Below are positions 9,292-18,026 of a stretch of DNA of 64,000 nt, piece by piece (within the stretch, counting starts at the first letter, position 1; each line of letters starts with the position of its first letter). The position numbers were made by a program, and so were the translations under genes. The notes beneath the pieces were generated by a model. That model ran no database searches. It was given only the letters and a program-made list of their open reading frames with translations, and was not told the DNA's origin. This stretch comes from Rhodopila globiformis (lineage in GTDB: Bacteria; Pseudomonadota; Alphaproteobacteria; Acetobacterales; Acetobacteraceae). The stretch spans positions 17,418-81,417 of the forward strand of contig NZ_NHRY01000236.1 of the NCBI RefSeq assembly GCF_002937115.1, written 5' to 3'.

Positions 9292-9822
9292 ATGCCCGCC
9301 AGCCGACCATCCGCCGAGTTCCGCTACCATGCCCTGCGCCGCCTGGCCTGTCAGGCAGCGGAAGCTGATCTGGCTGCGGCCGGGCCTGTCGTTGAACTGC
9401 GCCCGATCGATGCGGCTGCCCTGGATGCGTTCAAGACCCGGTCGCCGCGACGTGTCACCTGGCCGTGACCGGAGATGACCGCCGATTGGCGCCGTGGGCA
9501 TGCGGCCCGGTTTGAGCTGGCGGTATGGCGCGGCGGCATCCTGTGCGCGCTGGTGCTGGGGCGGCCGTCGCCAAGAGCCACTCACATGTCGCTGCACGAC
9601 CTGGAGGACAACCCGGCCCCTGACTATCCGCTGCGGCGCAAGGTGGCGGCCGTGGTGGTCACCGCCTTGGATGTCTATGCAACAGCCCTCGGGAAGCATG
9701 ATCTGCGGCTGGTCGATCCGCTTCCTGCGCTGATCCCGTTCTACTGTTCGCCTGACATGGGGTTTGAGCTTGTGACACCGCACGGTGAGGCACCATGTTC
9801 CAGGCGGAGCATCCGACCATGA
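9292..9822 (+). pseudogene. GNAT-like hypothetical gene interrupted by an in-frame TGA
   Basis: Two open segments, 9292-9468 and 9475-9822, lie in the same frame and are separated only by a TGA at 9466-9468 and two sense codons before an ATG. The reading across the stop is TWP-stop-PEMTADWRR. The downstream part (FELAVWRGGILCALVLGRPS; GFELVTPHGEAP at the end) resembles small GNAT-like hypothetical proteins of proteobacteria, whose length would need both halves. A single TGG-to-TGA change would explain the split. Either the gene is broken, the second half is translated from its own ATG, or the base is a sequencing error. Its last codon overlaps the next ATG (ATGA). Confidence 0.5.
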
Positions 9823-10037
9823 AGCACGCGCCCCGCCTTGAAACCCGTCCCGCACCGGCCGCGGTGAACCGTCGGAAGCGTGCGAACGCGGCTGAAACCA
9901 TCCCGACACTGGAGGAGGCCCGCATGCGTCTGGCGGTATCCCGCGGCCACGCAAAGCCATGGTTGACCCCGGTTGTGATCGAATCGCCGGAGGATGTGCC
10001 GGAGTTGCTGGGGCCGGAGATCTACCGGAAACCTTGA
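9819..10037 (+). CDS. Small hypothetical protein coupled to the GNAT-like gene
   Basis: 72 residues from the ATG that overlaps the preceding stop (ATGA). It is basic at the N-terminus, with LTPVVIESPEDVPELLGPEIYRKP at the C-terminus. I do not recognise the family. The 4-bp overlap and the clean pairing with the GNAT-like gene suggest a two-gene unit, which supports both being genuine or recently genuine genes. No motif or membrane segment is seen. Confidence 0.4.
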   Translation: MKHAPRLETRPAPAAVNRRKRANAAETIPTLEEARMRLAVSRGHAKPWLTPVVIESPEDVPELLGPEIYRKP

Positions 10038-10137
10038 GACGTTCCCGATCCACGGCCTGTTGGTTGTGCTGGGCTCTTGAGCCCCCTCCAGGCCGGTCTG
10101 TTACTGATGCTACCAGACGATCCTACTACGGTTTGCT

Positions 10138-10413
10138 TCAGGATCGACGGCGGAGGCGCCTGGCGTTTGCCCGCGACCGCTTCAGATAGGGCGCCAGCAC
10201 CGCGGCATGGCCCCGGCCGGTCATTGCAGCCAGCGCCGAAGCCTGCATGGCCGCCACCTTCTCCGTCACCATCCGTTGGTATTCGGCGGCGCTGCACGCG
10301 CCCTGCGCCATCATGGTCGTGCGGTGGAAGATCGTCTCCCACGATGTTGCGGTCAGTTGCGCCATCATGACCGGAAGTCCGGCAGCCGATCGGCGGGTGC
10401 GCTTCTTTTTCAT
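10138..10413 (-). CDS. Small phasin-like hypothetical protein
   Basis: 91 residues from the ATG at 10413 (MKKKRTRRSAAG). The middle is amphipathic helix (AAEYQRMVTEKVAAMQASALAAMTG), and the C-terminus is Arg-rich (KRSRANARRLRRRS). This pattern is typical of small helical proteins annotated as phasin-like or hypothetical in Acetobacteraceae; a role on storage granules is guesswork. A longer frame to 10512 exists but its extra N-terminus looks non-coding. It lies downstream of topA on the same strand with 119 bp between. Confidence 0.45.
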   Translation of the reverse strand: MKKKRTRRSAAGLPVMMAQLTATSWETIFHRTTMMAQGACSAAEYQRMVTEKVAAMQASALAAMTGRGHAAVLAPYLKRSRANARRLRRRS

Positions 10414-10532
10414 GCGGTTGCAGATGAGCGGGCCGGCTGTGGCTCGCAAGGCTCCCACGCGCCCGTATGCGAGCCCTCCCCAAACTGTTGGCGACGGAGC
10501 CCGATCCTGCACGGACCGGAAACCTGCCGGAA

Positions 10533-13247
10533 TTATTCGGCCGCCCGTCGGGGCACCTTGGCTGACGCGGCCTTGGCCGGCGCTTTCTTTGCCGCCGTGG
10601 CCTTCTTCGCCGCCGGCTTGGCCGGCGCCTTCCCGGCCGCCTTCTTCGCCGGAGCCTTGCGTGGGGCTTTCTCCGCCGCTTCGGGCGCCGCCTTGGACGC
10701 CGCCGCCTTACCCTTGCGTGCCCCCGCGCCGCGCGGCTTCAGCGCCTTGCCCTTCTCGGCCAGCAGCTTCACCGCCTCGTCGAGGGAAATATCCTCCATC
10801 GCCACCCCGCGCGGCAGGGTGGCGACCATCTTGCCGTGCTGCACATAGGGGCCGAACCGTCCCTTGCGCACCGTGACAAGGTCCTTGTTGTCCGGATGCG
10901 GGCCGATGGTCCGCACGCTCGCCAGCTTCTTCGCCAGCAGGTCGACGGCGCGGTTCAGGCCCAGGGCCAGCACGTCGTCGTCCCGGTCCAGCGAGCCGAA
11001 CACCGCCCCCATCTTCACGTACGGCCCGAACCGGCCAATGCCGACCTCGATGGGGTCCTTGGTTTCGGGGTGGAGGCCGACGACGCGGGGCAGGGCCAGC
11101 AGCTTCAGCGCCTGCTCCAGCGTCAGTTGCTCGCCGTCCATGCCGCGCGGCAGCGAGGTCCGCTTCGGCCGCACCTTCTTGTCCTCGCCCGCCTCGCCCT
11201 GCTGCACGTACAGGCCGTACGGACCGCGGCGGACCGTAATCTCCTCGCCGGTGTCCGGGTGGACGCCCAGGGAGCGCATGCCGTCCTTCAGCGTCTCGGC
11301 CTGGTCATCGCTGCCGGCATCGATCGCCAGGCGGCGGGTGTACTGGCAGGCCGGGTAGTTCGAACAGCCGATGAAGCTGCCATAGCGCCCGAGCTTCAGC
11401 CCCAGCCGCCCGGTGCCGCAGGCCGCGCACACCCGCGGGTCCGTCCCATCCTCCCGCGGCGGGAAGAAATGCGGCCCCAGATCGGCGTCCAGCGCGTTGA
11501 TGACGTCGCTTATCTTCAGATCGCGGGTCTGCTCGACCGCCTTGGAGAATTCCTCCCAGAAGGCGCGCATCACAGCACGCCAGTTCAGCGCGCCGGCGGA
11601 GATCTCGTCGAGCTTCTCCTCCAGGCCGGCGGTGAAGCCCGTGTCGACGTAGTGCTCAAAGAAGCTGACCAGGAATGCGGTGACCAGGCGGCCGCGGTCC
11701 TCCGGCACGAAGCGGCGCTTCTCCAGCTTCACATACGCGCGATCCTGCAGCACCGACAGGATCGAGGCATAGGTGGAGGGACGGCCGATGCCGAGCTCCT
11801 CCAGCTTCTTCACCAAGCTGGCTTCCGAGTAGCGCGGCGGCGGCTGGGTGAAATGCTGGGAGGCGTCCACCTTCTGCCGCTTCAGCGGGTCGCGCTCGCT
11901 CATCGGCGGCAGCATGCGGTTGTCGTCGTCGTCCGGCGCGCCCTCGGCCTTGTCGTCGGTATCCTCGCGATACAGCTTCAGGAAGCCGTCGAAGGCGATG
12001 ATCGAGCCGGTGGCGCGCAGCTTGATGCCCTTGCCGTCGGTGACGTCCACCGCGACCTGGTCGATCTCGGCCGACTGCATCTGTGAGGCGACGGCGCGCT
12101 TCCAGATCAGTTCATACAGCCGCCGCTGCTCCGGCGTCAGGTGCCGCGCCAGGCTGTCCGGCGTGCGGGAGACGTCGGTCGGGCGGATCGCCTCGTGCGC
12201 TTCCTGGGCGTTCTTCGCCTTGCTGGTGTATTCGCGCGGCGCCGCCGGCAGGTAGTTGGCGCCGAAGCTGCCCTTCACATGATCGCGAATGCTGTGGATC
12301 GCCTCGCGCGCCATCTGCACGCCGTCGGTTCGCATATATGTGATCAGGCCGGTGGTCTCGCCGCCGATATCGACGCCCTCATACAGTGCCTGCGCCAGCC
12401 GCATCGTCTGCTGGGCGCCGAAGCCGAGCTTGCGGGACGCCTCCTGCTGCAGGGTGGAAGTGGTGAACGGCGGCGGCGGGTTGCGCTTGACGCGGCGGCG
12501 CTCGACCGAGCCGACGGTGAACTGCCCGGCCTCGACCGCGGCCTTGGCGGCCAGGGCCAGCGCCTGATTATTGAGGTCGAACTGGTCCAGCCGCTTGCCG
12601 TCCAAATGGGTGAGACGCGCGGTGAACGGCGCGCCGGCGGGGGTCAGGAACAGCGCTTCGATGGTCCAATATTCGCGCGGCCGGAATACCTCGATCTCGG
12701 CCTCGCGGTCGCAGATCAGGCGCAGGGCGACGGACTGGACGCGGCCGGCGCTGCGGCTGCCCGGCAGCTTGCGCCACAGCACGGGGGACAGCGTGAACCC
12801 GACCAAATAGTCCAGCGCGCGGCGGGCCATGTAGGCCTCGATCAGCGGTTGGTCGAGGTCGCGCGGGTGCGCCATCGCCTGCTGGATGGCGTTGCGGGTG
12901 ATCTCGTTGAACGTGATGCGGCGGACCTTGACGCCCTTCAGGGCGTGCTTGTCCTCCAGCATCGAGCGCACGTGCCAGGAAATCGCCTCCCCTTCCCGGT
13001 CCGGGTCGGTGGCGAGATACAGGATTTTCGCGCCTTTCAGGGCCTTGGCGATGGCGCCGACCTGCTTGTCGCCGCGGGCGTCGGACTCCCAGTCCATGGC
13101 GAAGTCCTCGTCCGGACGGACGCTGCCGTCCTTCGGCGGCAGGTCGCGCACGTGTCCGAAGCTGGCCAGGACTGTGTAGCCACCACCGAGGTACCGGTTG
13201 ATGGTCTTGGCCTTGGCGGGAGATTCAACGACGACGACGTCAGACAT
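10533..13247 (-). CDS. topA: DNA topoisomerase I
   Basis: 904 residues. It relaxes negative supercoils by single-strand passage. A Toprim domain opens the protein (VVVESPAKAKTINRYLG; acidic DPDREGE near 81-87), followed by the type IA core with catalytic Tyr304 in ITYMRTDG. One clear C4 zinc ribbon (CAACGTGRLGLKLGRYGSFIGC region) and repeated topoisomerase C-terminal modules (GPYVKMG, GRFGPYVQHG) lead to a Lys/Ala-rich tail typical of high-GC bacteria. The start ATG at 13247 (MSDVVVVES) is preferred over an ATG at 13277 that adds ten atypical residues. It follows dprA by 16 bp. Confidence 0.95.
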   Translation of the reverse strand: MSDVVVVESPAKAKTINRYLGGGYTVLASFGHVRDLPPKDGSVRPDEDFAMDWESDARGDKQVGAIAKALKGAKILYLATDPDREGEAISWHVRSMLEDKHALKGVKVRRITFNEITRNAIQQAMAHPRDLDQPLIEAYMARRALDYLVGFTLSPVLWRKLPGSRSAGRVQSVALRLICDREAEIEVFRPREYWTIEALFLTPAGAPFTARLTHLDGKRLDQFDLNNQALALAAKAAVEAGQFTVGSVERRRVKRNPPPPFTTSTLQQEASRKLGFGAQQTMRLAQALYEGVDIGGETTGLITYMRTDGVQMAREAIHSIRDHVKGSFGANYLPAAPREYTSKAKNAQEAHEAIRPTDVSRTPDSLARHLTPEQRRLYELIWKRAVASQMQSAEIDQVAVDVTDGKGIKLRATGSIIAFDGFLKLYREDTDDKAEGAPDDDDNRMLPPMSERDPLKRQKVDASQHFTQPPPRYSEASLVKKLEELGIGRPSTYASILSVLQDRAYVKLEKRRFVPEDRGRLVTAFLVSFFEHYVDTGFTAGLEEKLDEISAGALNWRAVMRAFWEEFSKAVEQTRDLKISDVINALDADLGPHFFPPREDGTDPRVCAACGTGRLGLKLGRYGSFIGCSNYPACQYTRRLAIDAGSDDQAETLKDGMRSLGVHPDTGEEITVRRGPYGLYVQQGEAGEDKKVRPKRTSLPRGMDGEQLTLEQALKLLALPRVVGLHPETKDPIEVGIGRFGPYVKMGAVFGSLDRDDDVLALGLNRAVDLLAKKLASVRTIGPHPDNKDLVTVRKGRFGPYVQHGKMVATLPRGVAMEDISLDEAVKLLAEKGKALKPRGAGARKGKAAASKAAPEAAEKAPRKAPAKKAAGKAPAKPAAKKATAAKKAPAKAASAKVPRRAAE

Positions 13248-13263
13248 TGATGTGTGCGCTATC

Positions 13264-14376
13264 CTAATCAATGGCATCCGGCAAGAGTGCGACGCGGCTG
13301 CCTGGCAAGGTCTCTACACGGCCAGCCAGTTCCAATTCCAGCAGAACCGCAACCGTGACGGGTGGCGACAGTTGGCAGCGCCGCACCAGATCGTCAACCA
13401 GCGTCGGCTCCGGCGACAGCAGATCGAGAACCTGTCTACGTGCTTCCGACGCCACCGGAGCCACGCCGAGGCCGGACAATTCCGCCTGCTCGCAAATTCC
13501 TGATCGCCGCGGCCGCGGCTCGGCGGGCGCCAGTGGCAGGTTGTCGAGCACGTCGGCGGCGGATTCGACCAGCACAGCCCCCTGGCGGATCAAATCATTG
13601 CCACCCCTGGCGCGGGGATCGAGCGGCGAGCCGGGGACGGCGAACACCTCCCGCCCCGCCTCTTGCGCGAACCGGGCGGTGATCAGGCTGCCGGAGCGCA
13701 AGGCGGCCTCCACCACCACGACGCCCAGCGACAGGCCGGCGATGATGCGGTTGCGGCGGGGGAAGTGCCGCGCCTGCGGGACCGTGCCGATGGGCGCCTC
13801 GGTTACCAGCAGGTTGGTGCCGGCGATGCGCCGATGCAAGTCCGCGTTCTCCGGCGGGTAGGGCTGGTCGATGCCGCCGGCGATCACCGCGATGGTCCGG
13901 CCGGTGCGCATGGCGCCCTGGTGGGCGGCGGTGTCGATGCCGCGGGCGAGGCCGGAGACGACCACCAGAGACTGCGCCAGCTCGGCCGCCAGCGCCTCGG
14001 CCATGCGCTGGCCGTTGGCCGAGGCGTTGCGGCCGCCCACCGCCGCCACGCAGCGCTGCTGGGCCAGAGGCGCGTCGCCGTGGAACACCAGGCAGGGCGG
14101 CGCGTCGTCCAGCAGGGCGAGCAGCGGCGGATAACCGGGGTCGCCGAGGAACACCACCCGGCCGCCCAGGTCATAGGTGCGTTGCAGTTCCTGCTCGGCA
14201 TCGGCCCGGCTCATGATGGCCGAGGTCCGGCCGGCGGCGCGGGCGAGGCGCGGCAGGGCGTCCAGCGCCGCCGCGGGCGTGCGGTAGCGGTCGAGCAGGC
14301 GGCGGTAGGTGACCGGACCGACGCCCTCGGCGCGGGTCAGGCGGAGATGGTCGATCTGGCTGGTCCAGTCAGGCAT
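13264..14376 (-). CDS. dprA: DNA-processing protein DprA
   Basis: 370 residues. DprA loads RecA on incoming single-stranded DNA during transformation. An N-terminal helical SAM-like region (LRLTRAEGVGPVTYRRLLDRY) precedes the Rossmann core with AAVGGRNASANGQ, VSGLARGIDTAAH, IAVIAGGIDQPYPPEN and FPRRNRIIAGLS. A C-terminal winged-helix region ends the protein. The gene lies between plsY and topA on the same strand, the usual alphaproteobacterial order, although pyrC is not seen beside plsY. Confidence 0.93.
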   Translation of the reverse strand: MPDWTSQIDHLRLTRAEGVGPVTYRRLLDRYRTPAAALDALPRLARAAGRTSAIMSRADAEQELQRTYDLGGRVVFLGDPGYPPLLALLDDAPPCLVFHGDAPLAQQRCVAAVGGRNASANGQRMAEALAAELAQSLVVVSGLARGIDTAAHQGAMRTGRTIAVIAGGIDQPYPPENADLHRRIAGTNLLVTEAPIGTVPQARHFPRRNRIIAGLSLGVVVVEAALRSGSLITARFAQEAGREVFAVPGSPLDPRARGGNDLIRQGAVLVESAADVLDNLPLAPAEPRPRRSGICEQAELSGLGVAPVASEARRQVLDLLSPEPTLVDDLVRRCQLSPPVTVAVLLELELAGRVETLPGSRVALLPDAID

Positions 14377-14425
14377 GCCGGCTTCGTTCCTGCGGACCGC
14401 CGGCCGGGTTGCCGGCGGATCGGCC

Positions 14426-15034
14426 TCAGGCGGCGCCCGCCTTCTTCTGGCCGATGCGCGGCTCGGTGCCCGCGATCAGCCGGCGGATGTTGGCCTGGTG
14501 CCGGACGAACACCAGCACGGCAATGGTAAAGGCAAGCTTAACGAGGGAGAAATTTTCCACAACCAGCGCCGCAAGGGGGGCGAACGCGAAGGCGGCGAGC
14601 GCGGCCAGCGACGAGAAGCGCGCCACCCCGGCGACGATCAGCCAGACGGCACAGGCCGCGGTGCCGATGGGCCAGGAGGCGGCGATCAGCACGCCGAGGC
14701 CGGTGGCGACGCCCTTGCCGCCCTTGAACTTCAGCCAGACCGGGAACAGGTGGCCCAGCACCGCGGCCAGCCCGGCCAGCAGGGCGAGTTCGTAACTGGC
14801 AACGGCCTGGACGATCAGCACGGCGGCGGCGCCTTTCAGCCCGTCCAGCAGCAGCGTTGCGGCGGCCAGGCCCTTGCGGCCGGTGCGCAGCACGTTGGTG
14901 GCGCCGATATTGCCCGAGCCGATGCCGCGGATGTCGCCCAGACCGGCAGTCCTGGTCAGCAGCAGGCCGAAGGGGATCGACCCCAGCAGGTAGCCGAACA
15001 GCATCAGGGCGAGCGTCAGAAGCACGTCGGGCAT
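14426..15034 (-). CDS. plsY: Glycerol-3-phosphate acyltransferase PlsY
   Basis: 202 residues, multi-pass membrane protein. PlsY transfers acyl groups from acyl-phosphate to glycerol-3-phosphate, starting phospholipid synthesis. Family motifs present are [29 protein letters not shown] and [12 protein letters not shown]. The ATG at 15034 (MPDVLLTL) is preferred over one at 15046. It lies upstream of dprA with a 49-bp gap. Confidence 0.93.
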   Translation of the reverse strand: MPDVLLTLALMLFGYLLGSIPFGLLLTRTAGLGDIRGIGSGNIGATNVLRTGRKGLAAATLLLDGLKGAAAVLIVQAVASYELALLAGLAAVLGHLFPVWLKFKGGKGVATGLGVLIAASWPIGTAACAVWLIVAGVARFSSLAALAAFAFAPLAALVVENFSLVKLAFTIAVLVFVRHQANIRRLIAGTEPRIGQKKAGAA

Positions 15035-15281
15035 GGGGTGCATCAATCCATCAAGACAGGGGCCGATCGCGGGCGCGCCGGCCGGGCGACGCTCGATAGC
15101 GCCAAATCGGCGGCGCGGCGATAGGGGTCGTGAACCGGACGATCGCGCCGCTGGGGATAGCCAGCGTTACGGCACACCGCGCGCAGGTGGCTCCGTCACC
15201 CGGCTTGGCTGTATGCACAGGCAGCGGGCCGGCGCCTAACAAGAAACTACCCCGATGGTGGGGGACGAGCCTGCCCTGGTC

Positions 15282-15339
15282 GCCCCATAGCTTCATGCAG
15301 GGTGGGTCGGCCGCGCCGGCCGGTGGTGAACTATGGGGC
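15282..15339. other. Long imperfect hairpin in a 378-bp intergenic region
   Basis: GCCCCATAG (15282-15290) pairs with CTATGGGGC (15331-15339). After a one-base bulge, TTCA pairs with TGAA, and inside the loop CGGCC pairs with GGCCG. The stretch between plsY (15034) and the phosphatase-kinase gene (15413) otherwise shows nothing I can support as a gene. The hairpin has no T-run, so it is not a standard terminator. It could be a transcript structure, a small RNA or a lone repeat; no second copy was noticed here. Confidence 0.4.
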
Positions 15340-15412
15340 ATGACCCGTTCGCTGCGGAGCGTTCGCATCCTGATGCCGGTTGCCTGGCGCGCCATGCCGG
15401 CAGCCGGTCGGC

Positions 15413-16654
15413 TCAGGTCAAACGCCTGGCCATGTCGGCTTTGCGCGCGATCATCTTGTCGGCGAGCGCGCTGGTGCCGCCATTCCCGGTGACGGCCCGC
15501 CGGATCGCGGCATCGGGAATGCGTGTCACCACGGCGATGGCCGCATTGATCGCGGCGGGGCTCATGTCCCCGAACAGCCTGATCGCGTGGGGATTGTCCG
15601 CGTCCTGGCGCAGCGTGTCGATCTCACGGACACACGTGCCGAACGCCTTGCCCTTCGGGTCGCCCTGCGCCCGGAACGCCAGCGCGCCGCCGACGTCGAG
15701 CGTCATGACCACGCCGTTGGCGACGCCCTGGTTGTCGCCGTCGTATCCGGCGGCGTCCCAGTTGGCGGTCCAGGCGTGCACGCCGAGCCAGTGCTGCGCC
15801 TGCCGGCGCTCGGCATCGGTGAGCTGCGAAACGCGCGTCTTCTCAAGCGCGATGAACGCGGTCGCAACCTGGTTTGGTTGCTTCGCGGCCACATAGGCCA
15901 GCGTTGGCGCCCCGGCGAGCTGATAGAGCCTCGCCGCGATGATCTCGTTGCGGGCGTGCGCGGGCGACTCCAGTGACTTCACGTGGAACCGCCGGCCGGT
16001 CTCGTCCTGAAAGACGCCACCCGGGTTGGTTCCCATCTGCCCGCCGACCTTCCGCATGCTGGCCGTGTCGATGGCAGGAGGATCCGCGGTTGCATCCACG
16101 GCGATGATTGTCTTCGTCCGCCTGACAAGCGCGAGCTGCGCCGGCGTCTCGATCGCGCCTGCGCGCGCGCGGCGAACCTCCCGGATGGCCTGCTCGGGCG
16201 GCATGCCCAGCTCGACGAGAAGCCGGGCAGCGATCATGCCGGCCCGGCCGAGCCCGCCCTTGCAATGCACGACCACATCGGTGCCGCTGCGCAGCAACGC
16301 GCGGATGTCCTGGCCATCCGTCTCCCATTGCTGCTCGAATGCCTCGGCCGGAACCGAGTAATCCGCGATGGGCAGATGCCGCCAGTCGAGCCCCAGGGTC
16401 CGGATTTCCGCGCCGAGGTGCGGCACCTTGAGCGCCGCGAGTTCGGCTGGCTCGACCAGCGTCAGCACCAGGCGCGCGCCCCAGGCGACGATGACGGCCA
16501 GGTCCGCCGCGAGGTCGCGGGCCCAGGCCCCGGTCGCCGCGGCATTGTCATGCTTGCCGGGGCAGAATGTGATGCCGATCCGCCCATGCGAGGGGCTGGC
16601 ACGCACGTCCGCAATCTGAAGCGGGTGTGTCTGGCTTGTCCGCGCGCCGGCCAT
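15413..16654 (-). CDS. Tyrosine-phosphatase-like domain fused to a HipA/PI-kinase-like domain
   Basis: 413 residues. The N-terminal half is a CDKN3-like dual-specificity phosphatase: opener GRIGITFCPGKHDN, candidate general acid Asp98 in LPIADYS, and P-loop HCKGGLGRAG with Cys131 and Arg137 (CX5R). From about residue 200 a kinase-like fold follows: GTNPGGVFQDETGRRFHVK (Lys226), ARNEIIAARLY (Glu237), NWDAAGYDGDNQG (Asp300, Asp307, Asn308) and LDVGGALAFRAQG (Asp320). These match HipA/phosphoinositide-kinase-like proteins found as effectors and phage-linked kinases. I chose the ATG at 16654 because sequence before it belongs to the repeat region. Opposing activities in one chain suggest reversible phosphorylation; the substrate is unknown. 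Confidence 0.75.
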   Translation of the reverse strand: MAGARTSQTHPLQIADVRASPSHGRIGITFCPGKHDNAAATGAWARDLAADLAVIVAWGARLVLTLVEPAELAALKVPHLGAEIRTLGLDWRHLPIADYSVPAEAFEQQWETDGQDIRALLRSGTDVVVHCKGGLGRAGMIAARLLVELGMPPEQAIREVRRARAGAIETPAQLALVRRTKTIIAVDATADPPAIDTASMRKVGGQMGTNPGGVFQDETGRRFHVKSLESPAHARNEIIAARLYQLAGAPTLAYVAAKQPNQVATAFIALEKTRVSQLTDAERRQAQHWLGVHAWTANWDAAGYDGDNQGVANGVVMTLDVGGALAFRAQGDPKGKAFGTCVREIDTLRQDADNPHAIRLFGDMSPAAINAAIAVVTRIPDAAIRRAVTGNGGTSALADKMIARKADMARRLT

Positions 16655-16797
16655 GCTGCAGTCTCGAAAAAGGGAATCGGTTGGCGAAGCAGGAATACCG
16701 CAACGGTCGGCGTCTCGCCACTTGCGGCAGATTACGCCTGTCAACACGGGGCGGAACCGGGTGCCGCTGCTCCGGCCATGGTTGGGCGTGTGCCCGT

Positions 16798-17007
16798 CGG
16801 TATCAGGATAGGGCGACGGTTGGAGAAGGATCTGGCGCCCGGTCCGTTGCTTCACCGTCATGGCCGGGCGTGTCCCGGCCATCTGCGCTTCAACGGTGGG
16901 GGGCGGATGACCGGGACATGCCCGGCCATGACGATAGAGAGACGACCTTGCTCCTCCAGTCCGCTTATCCTGATATCGACGGACACACGCCCGGCCATGA
17001 CGGAGAG
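16798..17007. repeat. Repeat-dense intergenic region with palindrome P (16856-16933)
   Basis: The gene-free stretch 16655-17067 contains a full palindrome P at 16856-16933. On its left, 16798-16850 is an inverted copy of 47107-47158 (shared GCAACGGACCGGGCGCC and TATCCTGATA). On its right, GAGACGACCTTGCTC is shared with 37181-37195, and a half-site (CGCCCGGCCATGACGG) ends near 17007. So P copies carry common flanking modules rather than being isolated hairpins. No coding frame here is convincing. Confidence 0.7.
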
Positions 17008-17067
17008 GGAACGGCCCTCACCTTGCCGGAAGGCAACGCACCTTGCGCCCCACGGCTCTCCAGCCGT

Positions 17068-17919
17068 CTATACCAGCGAATAGCCCGATCCCTGGATGCT
17101 GACGCCGCGCCCCTTCGCCTCCTCGATCCAGCCGTACTCCTTCAGGATCTGCTGGCTGTAGGTCACCCGGCCGTTCACCTTCTCCGCCGGCTCGCTGGCC
17201 AGCAGCAGCGCGGCCCGGGCCATCAGCATCGGTGGCTCGCCCTTCGGGTCGTCTATGCCGGTGACCAGCTTGTGGTGGATCGTGCCCGGCGTCGGCACCA
17301 CCTGCGAGGGCGAGACGGCGGTGACGCTGATGCCGCCATGGTGCGCGACCTCCTGCGCCAGCCCCTGGGTGAAGCGTTCCAGCGCCGCCTTGGTGGTGCC
17401 ATACATGACGCCGCCGCGCACCGCCTGGTCCTGATACGGCCCCCGCCCGGGGCCGATGGCGGCGCCAGAGCTGATATTGACGATCGCGCCGGCGCGGCGC
17501 GGGACCATGTCCTTCAGCACCTCCTTCGACAGGATGAACGGCGCGTGCACGTTGATCGCGAAGCAGCGCATCCAGCGATTGGTGGGATAGGTCTCGGTCG
17601 GCAGATAGTAGTTCAGCGCCGCATTGTTCACCAGGATGTCGATCGGGCCATAGGCGTCGCGCGCCGCCTGCACCAGGGCGATGCATTCGGCCTCGGACGA
17701 CACGTCGGCGGTGACCGCGGTTGCCTCGCCGCCCCTGTGGCGGATCAGCGCGACGGTGCGGGCGAGGGAGCCTTCCAGCATCCGGTGGTCGCCTTCGTTC
17801 AGCGTGCGGGCGGCGCACACCACCCGGGCGCCCTCGGCCGCGAACAGTTCGGCGATCTGCTGGCCGATGCCGCGGCTGGCGCCGGTGACGATGGCGACCT
17901 TGCCTGTCAGTTTTCCCAT
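17068..17919 (-). CDS. Short-chain dehydrogenase/reductase
   Basis: 283 residues, classical SDR. The cofactor loop is TGASRGIGQQ, the structural motif NNAA follows, and the catalytic set is Ser in NISSGAA and Tyr-Lys in YGTTKAAL. Arg in the CAARTLNEGD region hints at NADP preference. The start at 17919 is supported by a strong GGAGGA site (complement of 17929-17934); upstream ATG options have none. The substrate is not predictable. It stands alone, divergent from the DUF4142 gene. Confidence 0.85.
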   Translation of the reverse strand: MGKLTGKVAIVTGASRGIGQQIAELFAAEGARVVCAARTLNEGDHRMLEGSLARTVALIRHRGGEATAVTADVSSEAECIALVQAARDAYGPIDILVNNAALNYYLPTETYPTNRWMRCFAINVHAPFILSKEVLKDMVPRRAGAIVNISSGAAIGPGRGPYQDQAVRGGVMYGTTKAALERFTQGLAQEVAHHGGISVTAVSPSQVVPTPGTIHHKLVTGIDDPKGEPPMLMARAALLLASEPAEKVNGRVTYSQQILKEYGWIEEAKGRGVSIQGSGYSLV

Positions 17920-18026
17920 GGTTGGTTTCCTCCTGCGGGACACATCATCCGGCAGGAGGCACCCACGAGGCAACCAGCCCATCGGATCGGCGTTCGGCGC
18001 CCATCGTCATATCCAGGAAAGCCGCA

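Noticed and set aside
9466..9468. TGA as a selenocysteine codon
   Set aside because: The predicted residue in context is Trp (TGG), no SECIS-like hairpin follows directly, and the family is not a selenoprotein family.
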